From Stachybotrys elegans (taxonomy: Eukaryota; Ascomycota; Sordariomycetes; Hypocreales; Stachybotryaceae), in contig JAGPNK010000007.1 in the NCBI GenBank assembly GCA_020746835.1, positions 2,031,501-2,095,500 on the forward strand: a DNA stretch of 64,000 nt, in the 5' to 3' direction. This document shows positions 1-10,066 of the stretch, piece by piece. Below the pieces are notes generated by a model. The model was not told where the DNA came from. It made no database searches and worked only from the letters and a program-made list of their open reading frames with translations. A program made the position numbers and the translations under genes. The number at the start of each line of letters is the position of its first letter. The stretch's first letter is position 1.

Positions 1-175
1 CTCGGACTCTGAAGAGAAAGCCGTGGCAGCGACAGAAGCCAAGGAGGACTCGAAACCTACGAGACCCAAGAAGAAGAAGAAGAAGTTTCGCTACGAGTCC
101 AGGATTGAGCGGCAGTTATCAAACGTAAGGCAAAAGGCAAAGAACTCAAAGAGCAAGGCACGGAGAACAGGTTGA
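1..175 (+). CDS. Rrp17/Nol12-like nucleolar protein, 3' end (partial)
   Basis: An open frame enters at base 2 and stops with TGA at 173-175, giving the last 57 residues of a gene that starts outside the window. The tail is acidic, then a run of six lysines, then FRYESRIERQ and a basic end. As I remember the family, a K-rich stretch followed by FRYE(S/T)K.ER is typical of the C-terminus of the Rrp17/Nol12 (Nop25) family, nucleolar exonuclease-like proteins of rRNA maturation. The catalytic part is not in the window, so the family call rests on this motif alone. Other lysine-rich nucleolar proteins remain possible. The gene converges on tropomyosin. Confidence 0.5.
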   Translation, partial: SDSEEKAVAATEAKEDSKPTRPKKKKKKFRYESRIERQLSNVRQKAKNSKSKARRTG

Positions 176-440
176 GCAATTATAAAAGCGAAGGGTGTTT
201 TTTCCACAGGCGGTGCCACCGGCGTTCCATCTTAGATACCCCCACAGAATACCGCGTCCAAAGCTAGAGACGTAACATGCTGCTGTTGCCGCTGCTACAC
301 CGCTCACAGCCCTGGCAACACATTAACTCCTCGCATCAAGAAATCACAGCCACAATATCGGGTGCCTCGGTAGAGGATGGATGGATCGGCCGAGCCATGT
401 GACGCCCGAAAACCAGTCGTAGTATATTGGAGGTCGATGT
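176..440. other. Convergent intergenic spacer, Rrp17-like/tropomyosin
   Basis: A 265-bp stretch between two convergent stop codons. It should hold the 3' UTRs and polyadenylation signals of both genes. I see no gene or RNA in it. Confidence 0.5.
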
Positions 441-1162
441 TCAGATGGTTCCAATCTCCTGCTGAAGCTCCTCCAGCTCCTTCTGGAGAGCCTGGTACTT
501 CTTGGCCATCTCCTCGTACTTTTGCTCCCACTGGTCGCGCTCCTGCTCGAGGGCCTGCACCTTTCGCTCGAAGTGGCCAGCCTTGACATCGGTTTGACGC
601 AGCCTAGTTAATCAACGGTGTTAGTTGTGAAGAGTCCGAGTAGCGGCGTGGCATGTGGCAGTATTGATGGATAGAAAGGGCGACAGCACGGGCCGCCCGA
701 TCTAGATAGGGGGAGGGAATGGGAGGAAATGTCGTACTTCTCGTTGGTCTCGCGCAGGGTCTTATCGGCAGTCTCGGCCTCCTCCTCGAGCAGCTGCAGA
801 CGCCTTTGCAGGGTCTCGTTCTGGGTGCCGTGCTGCTGGCCCTCGTCGGCGGCCTTCTTGAAGTCCTTGATGGCGGTCTCGAGGTTCTCGACCTCTCCCT
901 CAAGGAGGTTGTTCTTGTGCTGAAGCGAGGTAATCTCCTGCTCCTTGGAAAGGTTCTCTTGCTCCAGCGTCTTGACCTTGGCCTTGAGCTCCTCGGACTT
1001 TGCGGTGGCCTCGTCGGCGTCCAGGCGGAGCTGGTTCATTTTCTATATGGCCTCCAGGCATCAGCAGGCGAACTCCAACGATTTAGGGAGCGTACCCCGC
1101 CAAGGGCTGTTGGAGGGGTACGGCAGTTGGGAGAGGAAACAGACCTCCTTGATGCGATCCAT
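441..1162 (-). CDS. TPM1: Tropomyosin
   Basis: Exons (minus strand) 1162-1145, 1042-738 and 603-441 give 161 residues. Introns are 102 and 134 bp with GT..AG ends. The first exon encodes only MDRIKE, which joins to KMNQLRLDADEA. The rest is one continuous heptad coiled coil ending QQEIGTI, the usual C-terminus of fungal tropomyosins. The length equals S. pombe Cdc8 and S. cerevisiae Tpm2. Tropomyosin dimers polymerise along formin-nucleated actin cables and contractile rings and tune myosin and cofilin access. The start is fixed by the conserved MDRIKEK. The gene is divergent from the securin-like gene across a 354-bp spacer. An exon-2-only model would miss both ends of the protein. Confidence 0.95.
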
Positions 1163-1516
1163 CTTGGGCGGTTGTGTGAAGTTGTTTAGGATTTAGGTCT
1201 GGAAGCTTGAATATCGAAGCGGTGAGCTGCAATTCTGGGATGCCAGGAGGATGATGTTCGTTGGTTCGTGGAAAGGGGATGATGGGGACAAGATCCCTCC
1301 ACGATGCTGTACGTACCTTAACTCTAGGTACCTATCTGTGGCTTTGTGGCGGCCCCGTCCCGCACTGGAATTTGGAACCGTGGCTGGTGGTTGCCCCGCC
1401 AGCAACATCCAAACAAGGTGTACCAATGATGTTCCCTATTACGCTCGACGCCTCCTTCATTTCGGTAAATCAACACGAGGAAATCAACGACGCCCGATCA
1501 ACGAACAGAAGCGAAA
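1163..1516. promoter_or_regulatory. Divergent promoter, tropomyosin/securin-like
   Basis: A 354-bp spacer between two start codons pointing away from each other. It holds a TAGGTA-type cluster around 1311-1336 (tacgtacctt...taggtaccta). I see no TATA box and no ACGCGT (MCB) cell-cycle element. Confidence 0.5.
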
Positions 1517-2883
1517 ATGCTGGCCGCGCACCGGGATCAAGAGAATCTGGTGCATGCACACCAGCAGGTGCAATCGAAGCAGCACCCCAAGACGCCAGGA
1601 GCGAGATTCCCAAAGACGCCGCACAAGTTCCCCGGCAATGACGAGAATGCGCCGACCATTTTTGCTGGAAAAAGTGGCATTAAAAACGTCATTAAACCTA
1701 GCGAGAATGATATCTTGATGACCAAAGGCAAAGGTGCCCGCCAGGCACTGATTACTCCGTCCGGTAAGGCTGTATTGCTCCCTGTGACGATTTTGGGTTA
1801 TCTAACAAGGCATCATTAGACAACCGAATGCGAGCGCCCTTGGGTAACAAGACGACGAACGCGAAAGCCAAGACCGGCCCTTCGAACGGCGTTAAGGATA
1901 TCGTCAAGGAGCTGGAAAAGGCGCAGAAGCCCACCACCATCCAGAAGCCCAAGCAGAAGCCCGTGGAGCTCGCACCAGTCGCATTCTCGGTCAAGGCAGA
2001 CTCGAGCGATGGAGGTGACGAGGAGGAGGAGCCCGAGTATGCGCCAGCAAACCCCGAGCCCCTTCCCTATCAATCGGATGTTTTGCCTCCTGGGGGTCTT
2101 ACCACCAAGGGACTGCGACGGGAGAATATGTTCAAGGGGTATTACGAGCATTTTTACAACCCAATCGACGACAACGGTGTTTCGCGCAAGGACAAGGAGT
2201 TTAGAAAGGAGATGGATCTCGTGATGAAGATGGCTGAGGAGCGCAATGCCAAGGAGATGGATGCACTGGACTGGAACGTTGAGGATGCCACTGAAACTGC
2301 GCAGCCTCGTCAAAAGAAGCAGGTGGCGGCTCAGTCCTCCGAGCTGGCTGTCAAGAAGACCCGCCAGAAGTACCCTGCAACCATCACTTCGCGCAGAGCA
2401 GCTTCGGCGCTCTCTGTGACGTCGGATACAGACAGGAGCACCAAGCCCAGGCCAGCATCCGCTGCCACGACAACTAGGAAGCCACCGAGCACTGCGCTCC
2501 GTACCAACGTCAAGTCTCGAGCTCCCCTGGCCAATGCTGGGCCTTCCAACAGCACGGCTGAGACTGCTTCTCGAACCACACTTGGGTACAACAAGGGCAG
2601 GTCTGCGTCTTCCCTGGTCCATGGCCGTCCCCAGCCGAAGCAGGCCGTCCCCAGCCGCACTACTAAGCCTGCTATAACGCCAGACAAGATGTCGGAGCTG
2701 ACTATTACTCCCGCTCGTGTCAGACAGGCAGCTCTGAGTCAGCAGGAGAGCAAGCCAGCACCTGCGTTTACATCCATCTTTGACCTTGACGGAGATGACG
2801 AAGACCTTCCTCCTATGCGCAAGCCGGCTTTTCTGATGGATGACGACGATGAGGAGGAGTTTGAGCTGAAGCTTGAGTTTTAG
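1517..2883 (+). CDS. Securin-like candidate (D-box, Ser/Lys-rich, acidic tail)
   Basis: Exons 1517-1763 and 1820-2883 (56-bp intron, GTAAGG..CATTAG) encode 436 residues. Splicing joins ITPS to DNRMRAPLGNKTTNAKAK, rebuilding a motif I recall as conserved in ascomycete homologues. Visible features: several TP sites near the N-terminus, an RAPL destruction-box-like element (about residues 86-89), the segment EYAPANPEPLPY (about 161-172), a conserved block GYYEHFYNPIDDNG (about 196-209), a disordered Ser/Arg middle, and an acidic end DDDDEEEFELKLEF. The AP..PEPLPY element resembles a piece of yeast Pds1. That plus the D-box and acidic C-terminus is why I suggest securin, the separase inhibitor. 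There is no clear KEN box, and the family could be an unnamed fungal nuclear protein. The reading frame is certain; the name is not. Confidence 0.5.
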
Positions 2884-4082
2884 AGCTTTGATGACGAGAT
2901 TGTATTCATGGCCATGGTTGTGCTTGCTGCTGAATATGGTGGCATGACGGTGTCTGGCGCTGCAGGGCATGGTGACGGCAAAGGCTGTCATCACATGTGA
3001 TTTTCCTAACGAGACTTGCTTTTTTCTAATTTGTATTTTTACTTTTGATTTGCCTGGCCATCCAACGTATTCTTCGCACTGACATGCTGCAAGATGCGCT
3101 TGGTTGTTTTTGTTTTAGAGAGCGACCTATTTAACAAGCAAAGCAAGATACGGCATTGGCCACAACTCTAAATGTAAACAAACATATTGTTTGGCCACGT
3201 GTGGTAGGCCGGCAGGTGAAGAAGCAAAGGCGGCCCACCAACTAAAGTATGATGTAGATGCTTATGTGTCAAGGGGGGATGGAGCACCAAGGATGCCAAA
3301 TATGGATATCCATTCTTATCATAGTTGCCCCTATCAACAAAGTGCTTCTCAAGACCACGGCATTGGGAGGTACGTACCGATCGTCTTAGAGCTTCAATTC
3401 GGAAGGAGCAGACGCGACATGGTGACGGATAAATCCAGCGCCGGGCCCCGAAAGTGCTTGGTGTCAGAGCGCGTCTGGGAGGTCTGAGAGGTGGGTTGGC
3501 GTAAATGGCTGGCCGGGGTAGGGGGTACGTGAATGCTGGCGGGCAGGTACTTCGATGACGGCAGAATGGCTGCGCACCCGCAAGGTACCCGAGGTACCGA
3601 CCACCTGCTAGAAAGCAAGCAGTGAAATCGCCCATCCCTGAAATCAAAAGTAACTTGGGCCTGGGCCGCAAACTTCCAACCTCATTCTCATCCTGCTCAC
3701 ACAACTTTATCCCTCCAGGCCTCGCCAATTCCTCTCCGCCGCCTGCCACGCATAGCGCCGCGGTCGCTGACGTGCTGCCTCTCATTCGCTCGCATTTCCT
3801 ACCCGCTTGCTGAGCTGCTGTCGCGCGCGCGGCCTGCACCCCCTTCTGTGGATGAGGCAGGCTTGGTGTCGTCACGCTGGGATTTTTCCAGCTGCTCGGT
3901 CGCGTGAACTCAACCTCCTCACGTGCCGCTGAGCTCCAGGCTCGCCCGCAACAAAGAGCTCTGCGGAAAGCGGCCTCGCCTCCCTCAACTCCCTCAACTC
4001 CCTCGTCAAAAGCCCCGTCGCGATTCCTACAGTCATGGTCAGAGTACGGCGGCACGGATAGCACAGAGAGCACATCGACACG
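2884..4082. other. Intergenic: securin-like 3' region and SET1 promoter/leader
   Basis: 1.2 kb without a supportable gene. The first ~300 bp look like 3' UTR. From about 3600 to 4082 the plus strand becomes C/T-rich, typical of a long fungal 5' leader for SET1, and includes a triple CCCTCAACT repeat near 3982-4005. Paired GGTACC sites lie at about 3584-3599. A long antisense reading frame here has no protein-like composition. Confidence 0.45.
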
Positions 4083-7000
4083 ATGACTCGCCCTCCCACC
4101 GGTCCGACCTTTGCGCAGTTCTTTCCCAACGCTCCCAAGGTCGCCACTGAAGGCACGGGTCGGGCTGAGCGAGACCGGCCCAGGCTAAAACAGCACGCCG
4201 CAGATTCTTCTCGAGAGGCCACGACCCCCCTTGAGTCCGACGCCAGTCTCAACCTTAATAATAATAATAGCCGTCCTGCATCGCGAGGTGCATCCACAGA
4301 ATATCCCCTCCATCACGTCGTCGATGACAACGAATCACCGCCGGTAGACATCCCGAGCACTGTGGGATCTGCGAGCTCTTATATCAGTTCCACATCCTCG
4401 GTCTTCAGTGGCTCACTGCGACCATCTGCCACGGCAGTCTCGTCGTCGCGAGCCTCAGCCATCACACCTCTCACCTCAAAGGATTCACCCTCCAACTCAT
4501 CCACTCCCTCACACTCGAAGTCAGACATGCCCCTCGTCCTCAACAACGATGTCGCCGCGGCACAATCGTCTCATAATACTTCAGCCGATGGTCACAATGG
4601 CTCGATATCGCTCACCCCCATGGGCGACGGACGCGTCTTCGCCCGGGACCCAATGCCGTCGGTCAAGGGCATGAAATGCGTTTATGACCCTCTCCTCGAT
4701 CGATCACGTAATAAGGCCGCGACTAAGAGTGCGAAGCCGATTCATCAAGAATTCGGTTTGGTACGTATAACTATATCTTCTTATATCAAAGGGGGGGGCG
4801 TCATCGCGGTGTGAGTACTCATGGCTAATATTTGGATAGGACGATGACGCCCCCCCAGCGGACCCCCGTATTGTCAAAGCGGGCAGCCGTTTGAATTACA
4901 TCAACACCGACTACTACCTACCCAGAGCTCGCTTGCGACCGGCTCCTGAAAACATCAAGCCGTACCCTTACGACCCAAAGACGTCGATCGGCCCAGGTCC
5001 CCCACTCAGATTGTCGTCACCAGGTACAACCCTCTGGTACCCTTTAGTAAAGTCACTGCCATATTCGCAACCTTTGGTGAGATCGCCGAAGCCAGCAATA
5101 AGATGCACCCAGACACGGGAAGCTATCTAGGCTTTGCGACAATCCGCTATGGCAACTCTACCCGCCATGGACGTCCCCCGGTCTCGGCCATTGACGCTGC
5201 GCGCAGGGCTGTCAGAGCCAGAGGGATCAAGGTCGACGCAGACTTGGTCAAGGTCGAATATGATCCGGGCGGTCGCAAGAGTGAGCGCATGTTGGAGGAG
5301 CATCTGAAAAGGGAAAGGGAGAAGATGAACAAGGAAAAGGCAGCTTCAACCGCCGCAGCACCCAAACCTCCCACAGGTCCCAAGTCCATCACCGCGCCTG
5401 GATTTCCGAGAGCACCCCCACAGCACCAAAAGGCCCAGCTGGGGTCAGGCCCTCTCCGGTCGCCTCATCCCAGCCTACTACGCCGTCGCGCTCCCAAGCT
5501 CCTCCCGCCGGCGAAATGCCGAACCTCGCCAAGCTGCTCGCGAACGAGCCATACCTCTTCGTAGCCAAGGAAAAGGTTCCGCTTCTTCCCAGCATCATCC
5601 CTCATATGAGAAAGCGTCTCAAGAACTACGCCTTCGACGAAATCCGCTTCGACAAAACCGGTTTCTTTATTGTCTTCCGCAATTCAGCAACAGGACGAGC
5701 TGAAACAGAACGTTGTTTTCGATCTGCCAACCACACTGAATTCTTCAACTATGACTTGGAAATGCAATTGTGTTTACCACGAGCGTCGGGCCCCTCAGAC
5801 AGCATCCGCGATCGAAGCCGAAGCCGCCGCCGAAGCCGTAGCCGACATCGCAGCCGCAGCGCCGACAGAGGCCGCCACGCCGAAAGTCGACGGGCTGATG
5901 CCGAAAAGGAACGATTGAGGCGAGAAGAAGAAGCGGACCTCGAAGAGGAGAAGAAGCAGAGGGCAAAGGATTTGGACCCGGTAAAGCAGGCAGCAGAGGT
6001 TGTCCGTCGAGAGTTGATGGAGCACCTGATCAGACACATCCGCACCCACGTCGCCGCCCCTGCCCTGTCTGAATACCTCGACCCAGCGAAGCACGTTGCC
6101 AAACGAAGAAGGCTTAACATTGATCAGTCCGATGATTTGGATAATGAGACTGGCGAGGAGGGTAACGAGTCGTCGAGAATGGGTACGCCAAACTCACGGG
6201 TTGATCCTATTGATCGGAGGAATGGGCGCTTCGATCCAATGGCCTTGCCCAGGATTCGAAAGAGCAAGGCGAGGGTGCAAGCCCAACGACAGAGTCTCGT
6301 CGATTCCTTGGGTCGAAAGCGCGTGGCTGCAGCTCGAACTGCAGTCCGCTCTTTGCATCACCGGCTCAAGAGTCCAGACAGCGATGTCGAGTCTGATGAT
6401 GACGCCGATGCTCACGCCTTGGCTGTACGTGACACGGAGGAGCTTGATTCGCGGCGCATGAGCACAGACGACGAGGCTTCCAAGGACGATTACAATTCCT
6501 GGAGCCGCATCGAGGATGACTCTATGACAGAGACCAGCCTTTCCAACAGAACCCCGTCGAAGAAGAAGCGAAAGCTAGAGGTCTCAATTGAGAAGGCCCT
6601 GAAGCGTCAAAAGAAATCCGATGAGGAGCTGTTTGGCGTGAGAGTGAGTCATATTGAGCCTGACTTCCGAGACCGTGAAGATTCCCAGGACGTCGACCGG
6701 GAGAGCACAGCCTTCGAGGAGCAAGACAGCAGTCTATCTCGTGCAGAAACCCCCGTATCGCAAACAGCCAAGGGAGCAAAGAAGAAGCCGACAAAGACTA
6801 AGAAGAAGACCAAGAAGCAATTATTCGAGGAGCGAGAAGCTTTGAAGTCACAGTTGCAAGAAGAGACGGAGTCACAGCGTGGCGAAGAGGAACCACCAGC
6901 TGCTCCGACGGACGTGAAGGAGGACGCCATCCCTCCTGAGCCGACTGTTGAAAAGTACGATGAGCGGCTCTTTGCTACAGAACCACTTACTCCCGCCTTC

Positions 7001-8020
7001 ACATTACCTGACGGCTTCAGACCTGACTTGGCTACACTCCAGAGCTTGGCCCTCGGTCTCAACGATAGCGCAGACATATCAAAGCTTGCCCGGAGGTTCT
7101 CGACGGCTGAGATTGGCGACGCTGAGATGTGGTTATGGAAACGCAACCGCATTCGTGAACTCAATGCCGATGATAAATCCACTGGCCAGGTCATTAGCAT
7201 CGGCGGCTACTACGTGCCAAACCCAACCGGCTGCGCACGCACTGAAGGGGTCAAGAAAATCCTCAACTCTGAGAAGTCCAAGTACCTCCCACACCACATC
7301 AAGGTTCAGAAGGCTCGTGAAGAGCGCGAAGCAAGCATCAAGAAGAATGGCAAGGATGCAGTCGCCACGGCCGCTGAGGCTGCCAAGATGGCTGCGGATA
7401 AGTTGATAGCGAAGGGCAGCTCCAGAGCCAATCGTGCAACGAACCGACGCTATGTTGCGGACTTGAACGATCAGAAGAAGACTCTGGGTCAGGACTCTGA
7501 TGTCTTCAAGTTCAACCAGCTGAAGAAGAGAAAGAAGCCTGTCAAGTTCGCTCGATCCGCAATCCACAACTGGGGGCTGTACGCCATGGAGAACATCGCC
7601 AAGGATGACATGATCATCGAGTACGTCGGCGAGGAGGTGAGGCAGCAGATTGCCGAGATTCGGGAGAAGCGATACCTGAAGAGCGGCATCGGCAGCAGTT
7701 ACCTCTTCCGCATTGACGACAACACGGTGGTCGACGCAACCAAAAAGGGAGGCATTGCACGGTTCATCAACCATAGCTGCATGCCCAACTGTACCGCCAA
7801 GATCATCAAGGTTGAGGGCAGCAAGCGTATCGTCATCTATGCCCTTCGCGATATTGCTCTCAGTAAGTTTATCCTCGTGGATACAAAGCAGGTGCTGGGT
7901 GCTAACATTGACGTAGACGAGGAGTTGACGTACGACTACAAATTCGAGCGAGAGATTGGCAGTCTTGACCGTATCCCCTGTCTCTGTGGCACAGCCGCAT
8001 GCAAAGGTTTCCTCAACTAA
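4083..8020 (+). CDS. SET1: SET1 histone H3-K4 methyltransferase (frame broken twice at C5 runs)
   Basis: Catalytic subunit of COMPASS, which methylates histone H3 lysine 4. Exons are 4083-4760, 4840-7862 and 7917-8020, with introns of 79 and 54 bp. The last intron (GCTAAC branch) rejoins IAL to [11 protein letters not shown]. Domain order: N-terminal ASFADFF-like start (here [11 protein letters not shown]), Set1 RRM near residues 265-365, SET-associated region from MPNLAKLL (about 453), an RS-rich patch and acidic linker, N-SET (about 940-1115), SET (about 1125-1250; [22 protein letters not shown]) and post-SET ([13 protein letters not shown]). The frame changes at 4999-5003 and again at 5415-5419. 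Both shifts equal one missing base, and both sites are runs of five C. Allowing for two bases, the length is 1268 residues; as printed it cannot be read through. I judge this an assembly error rather than a pseudogene because the rest of the gene is perfectly conserved. Confidence 0.95.
4999..5003 (+). other. Apparent one-base loss in SET1 RRM region (C5 run)
   Basis: Upstream the frame reads [13 protein letters not shown]; downstream the RRM reads [11 protein letters not shown] in the next frame. A single extra C in this run would join them. No GT..AG intron of the right length fits. Confidence 0.8.
5415..5419 (+). other. Apparent one-base loss in SET1 linker (C5 run)
   Basis: Upstream frame gives [11 protein letters not shown]; downstream frame gives [17 protein letters not shown] and then the conserved [15 protein letters not shown]. 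The old frame stops at 5562-5564. Again one C would restore continuity. Confidence 0.7.
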
Positions 8021-9275
8021 AATGGCCTTTTCATTTCCCTCATGTTTTGGTGGCTCGTCTCCCAGCCACAGGCTTATAACCTCACATACTCTCACAATAA
8101 CAACCCGAAGTGGCCGTCAGCTTATGATCATGTCACTACTAATTTTGCTGCCATCCTTCCCCTTCTTTTCCTATTTTCTTTCTCTCACTTGTCTTCTATA
8201 TCTACTTGTCCGCATCAGCACATACGATCCCTCCGCAATCCGCGTTCGGCGAGACGTTGCATGGCAATGGGGTAGGGCAGGCACCGCTTGGGTTGGTTAC
8301 ATTACAGGCGTTGGTAGGGCAAAGGGAGGCAGGCATCAAGGTCCATTGTTCAAGGACACAACAACGGCTGGTCACACACATAAGCATCAGGAGCAAGGCA
8401 GCACAACCCCACGTCCGACTCGGGCACTGCTGTGGCTCGAGTCCATCTCCTTCCCCTGGCGTGCGGAGACGTTTAGTGCAACAAAAAGGCAAAGGTCTTG
8501 ATATGGGCGTTTCCGTGGTCAAAACATGGTTTTTTCTTCTCCCTCTTCCTTCACTGCCGTTGGGTGTGGCGGAGGCGGTAATCCATACGTGTATATAAGT
8601 GCAAGGCCACAGGCCTGTTCAACAGAGGTGCATCCTGGGGAGGCGGTTAGACGGGCAGAGAGATTGACGTCGTACAAGTTGGAGCAGCCATGAAATAAGC
8701 TCTCTCCCCATCTCGGTTGCATGTCGTGTGATGTAGTACATGAAAGCGCCGGAATATTGCGAAAATGTTATGTGCAGTCCAATTGAGGTACCCGGGCTAC
8801 AGGATGTCAAAATGGAGCCAGGGCCACAACGCGGATAGACAACGATGGCAGATAATTGCTCTACAAAGACGTGACTTCTACCATTGCGGTTTCAAGAAGA
8901 GCATAGTAGAGAGCTCAAGGAATGTTGTGTCCTCCCGAGAGAGCGACACTCACGCTCAACCAATTACCCCCCCAGATCGGTTCCATCGCCTCTTCTTCCC
9001 GTGTGATTGCGGGGATATCATGAGGGAAGGCAAGAGTACACGGAGCATAGGAGTGCAGCAGATTTTGATCGTGTTTCGTGAATATACTGGCTATACAGCC
9101 TCTTCGTGTACGGAAGGCTTCTCCCCAAGTCTCGTGTTTCTGACTCGCATTCAAACCCCCTTCAAACTGCGTTGCCGACTTCCAGCACCCATAGTCCAAT
9201 AGACTATCATCAGTTAGAGGGTTTATAGTTTCCTGTGATTGGCCCAACAGATGTCATCATCTTGGCTGTTATCCG
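8021..9275. other. Convergent intergenic after SET1
   Basis: 1.26 kb between the stop codons of SET1 and the minus-strand unknown gene. It holds 3' UTR-like T-rich sequence up to about 8210 and an isolated TATATAAG at about 8592-8600. A 145-codon plus frame begins at 8765 but has no protein-like composition or splice support, so I do not call a gene. Confidence 0.4.
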
Positions 9276-9854
9276 TCAAGGCGCCTGACCAGTTCCTGCA
9301 ACTCCGGGGAGGGATCTTGGGCCTAGCATCCAGTCCTGGGCAAGCAGCCACTCACTCCATGCTGATTCGGCGTCCTGGATCTCTTCTTCGGCCACGTTCT
9401 GCGGGGGTCGCAGAAACGGTATTGTCTGGCCGTCCTCCATGTCGTAGTGGTTCTTCACTCTGAGCCAGTTGTCACTCTTGGAGGCAAATAGGTAGTTGCG
9501 CCGCTCGCTTTCGTGGAAGTGGCCGATGCCAGCGGGCCAGTCGTCGCCAAAGAAGGCATGGAGCACAGACGGTGAGTCGAACCCCGTAGCTACGAGTCGC
9601 CTAATATACGGGACGATCGTGACAGAAGAGTCGGACGCTTGCGGCGTTGTGCTGGGTGGTTCTGACGAATTTTGGGCAGGTAGGCGGATGTTGACGAAGG
9701 CGGCTACTGCTCGGACAGGTTCTTTAAATTGACCCTGCTTGAGGAAGTAGTTTAGACAGACTTGATACTTTGGATACCAGTCAAATATGTCGAACTGGGA
9801 TTCTTGCATCGGCTTATAGGAATGCATGTTAGCAGCAGAGTCTTGGAAAGGCAT
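9276..9854 (-). CDS. Conserved fungal protein of unknown function
   Basis: A single-exon frame of 192 residues from the ATG at 9854; in-frame ATGs also occur at 9908 and 9827. The segment from MHSYKPMQESQFDIFDWYPKY onward looks like the conserved body. Other ordered-looking motifs are PYIRRLVATGFDSP, GDDWPAGIGHFHESERRNY and WSEWLLAQDWMLGPR. I recognise this as a protein conserved across filamentous ascomycetes but know no function, and I see no signal peptide or membrane segment. It is rich in aromatic residues and looks like a compact soluble domain. A TATATATAAG box and a triple TGACGCAG-type repeat lie upstream (see separate entries), so it is probably inducible. Confidence 0.75.
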   Translation of the reverse strand: MPFQDSAANMHSYKPMQESQFDIFDWYPKYQVCLNYFLKQGQFKEPVRAVAAFVNIRLPAQNSSEPPSTTPQASDSSVTIVPYIRRLVATGFDSPSVLHAFFGDDWPAGIGHFHESERRNYLFASKSDNWLRVKNHYDMEDGQTIPFLRPPQNVAEEEIQDAESAWSEWLLAQDWMLGPRSLPGVAGTGQAP

Positions 9855-10011
9855 GTACGGCAACTGACGTGGTGGAAAGGTAAAGACATGTTGACAGTGA
9901 AGTTGCAAAAGCTATTGCAATGGGGCCAACGTCAACGCTTTACAGACCGCAGAGAGTCTGTGAGTAACATGCTCTCGGTACAGCAGACTGTAAACAGCGA
10001 GAGGGGTGGCT

Positions 10012-10020
10012 TATATATAT
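10012..10020 (-). promoter_or_regulatory. TATA box of the unknown gene
   Basis: On the minus strand the sequence reads TATATATAAG, 158 bp upstream of the ATG at 9854. The length and perfect match are unusual for the window; the only comparable case is the CaaX-repeat gene. Confidence 0.65.
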
Positions 10021-10042
10021 GAGTAGGAGATAAGGGAAGTGT

Positions 10043-10066
10043 CGCAGTGACGCAGTGACGCAGTGG
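10043..10066. promoter_or_regulatory. Triple 8-bp repeat CGCAGTGA (TGACGCAG motif)
   Basis: Three head-to-tail copies (CGCAGTGA, CGCAGTGA, CGCAGTGG) lie about 25 bp upstream of the TATA box. The junctions create two TGACGCAG sites, similar to CREB/ATF-class bZIP half-site extensions. Placement next to a strong TATA suggests a bZIP-responsive element; this is inference. Confidence 0.5.

Noticed and set aside
719..1189. 156-codon Leu/Val-rich plus frame
   Set aside because: Exact antisense of the tropomyosin coiled coil, whose Glu/Lys codons read as Leu/Val on the other strand.
1816..2994. 392-codon minus-strand frame
   Set aside because: Lies antisense to the securin-like gene, has Ser/Arg/Leu shadow composition and no recognisable motif.
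3168..4073. 301-codon minus frame over the SET1 leader
   Set aside because: Composition is random and it covers a C/T-rich leader read backwards; no motif.
4999..5003. Programmed -1 ribosomal frameshift in SET1
   Set aside because: The site lacks an X XXY YYZ slippery heptamer (only five C), and a second identical shift would be needed 412 bases later.
4996..5009. CAG|GT...CAG as a possible tiny intron explaining the SET1 shift
   Set aside because: It would be about 13 bp, far below any spliceosomal intron, and its length does not restore the frame.
7133..8095. 320-codon minus frame
   Set aside because: Antisense to the SET domain of SET1.
8765..9202. 145-codon plus frame downstream of SET1
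   Set aside because: No family resemblance. A TATATAAG lies upstream, but the composition is random.
9576..9590. GGTTCGACTC resembling a tRNA B box (minus strand)
   Set aside because: It encodes GFDS inside the unknown conserved protein, and no A box or cloverleaf surrounds it.
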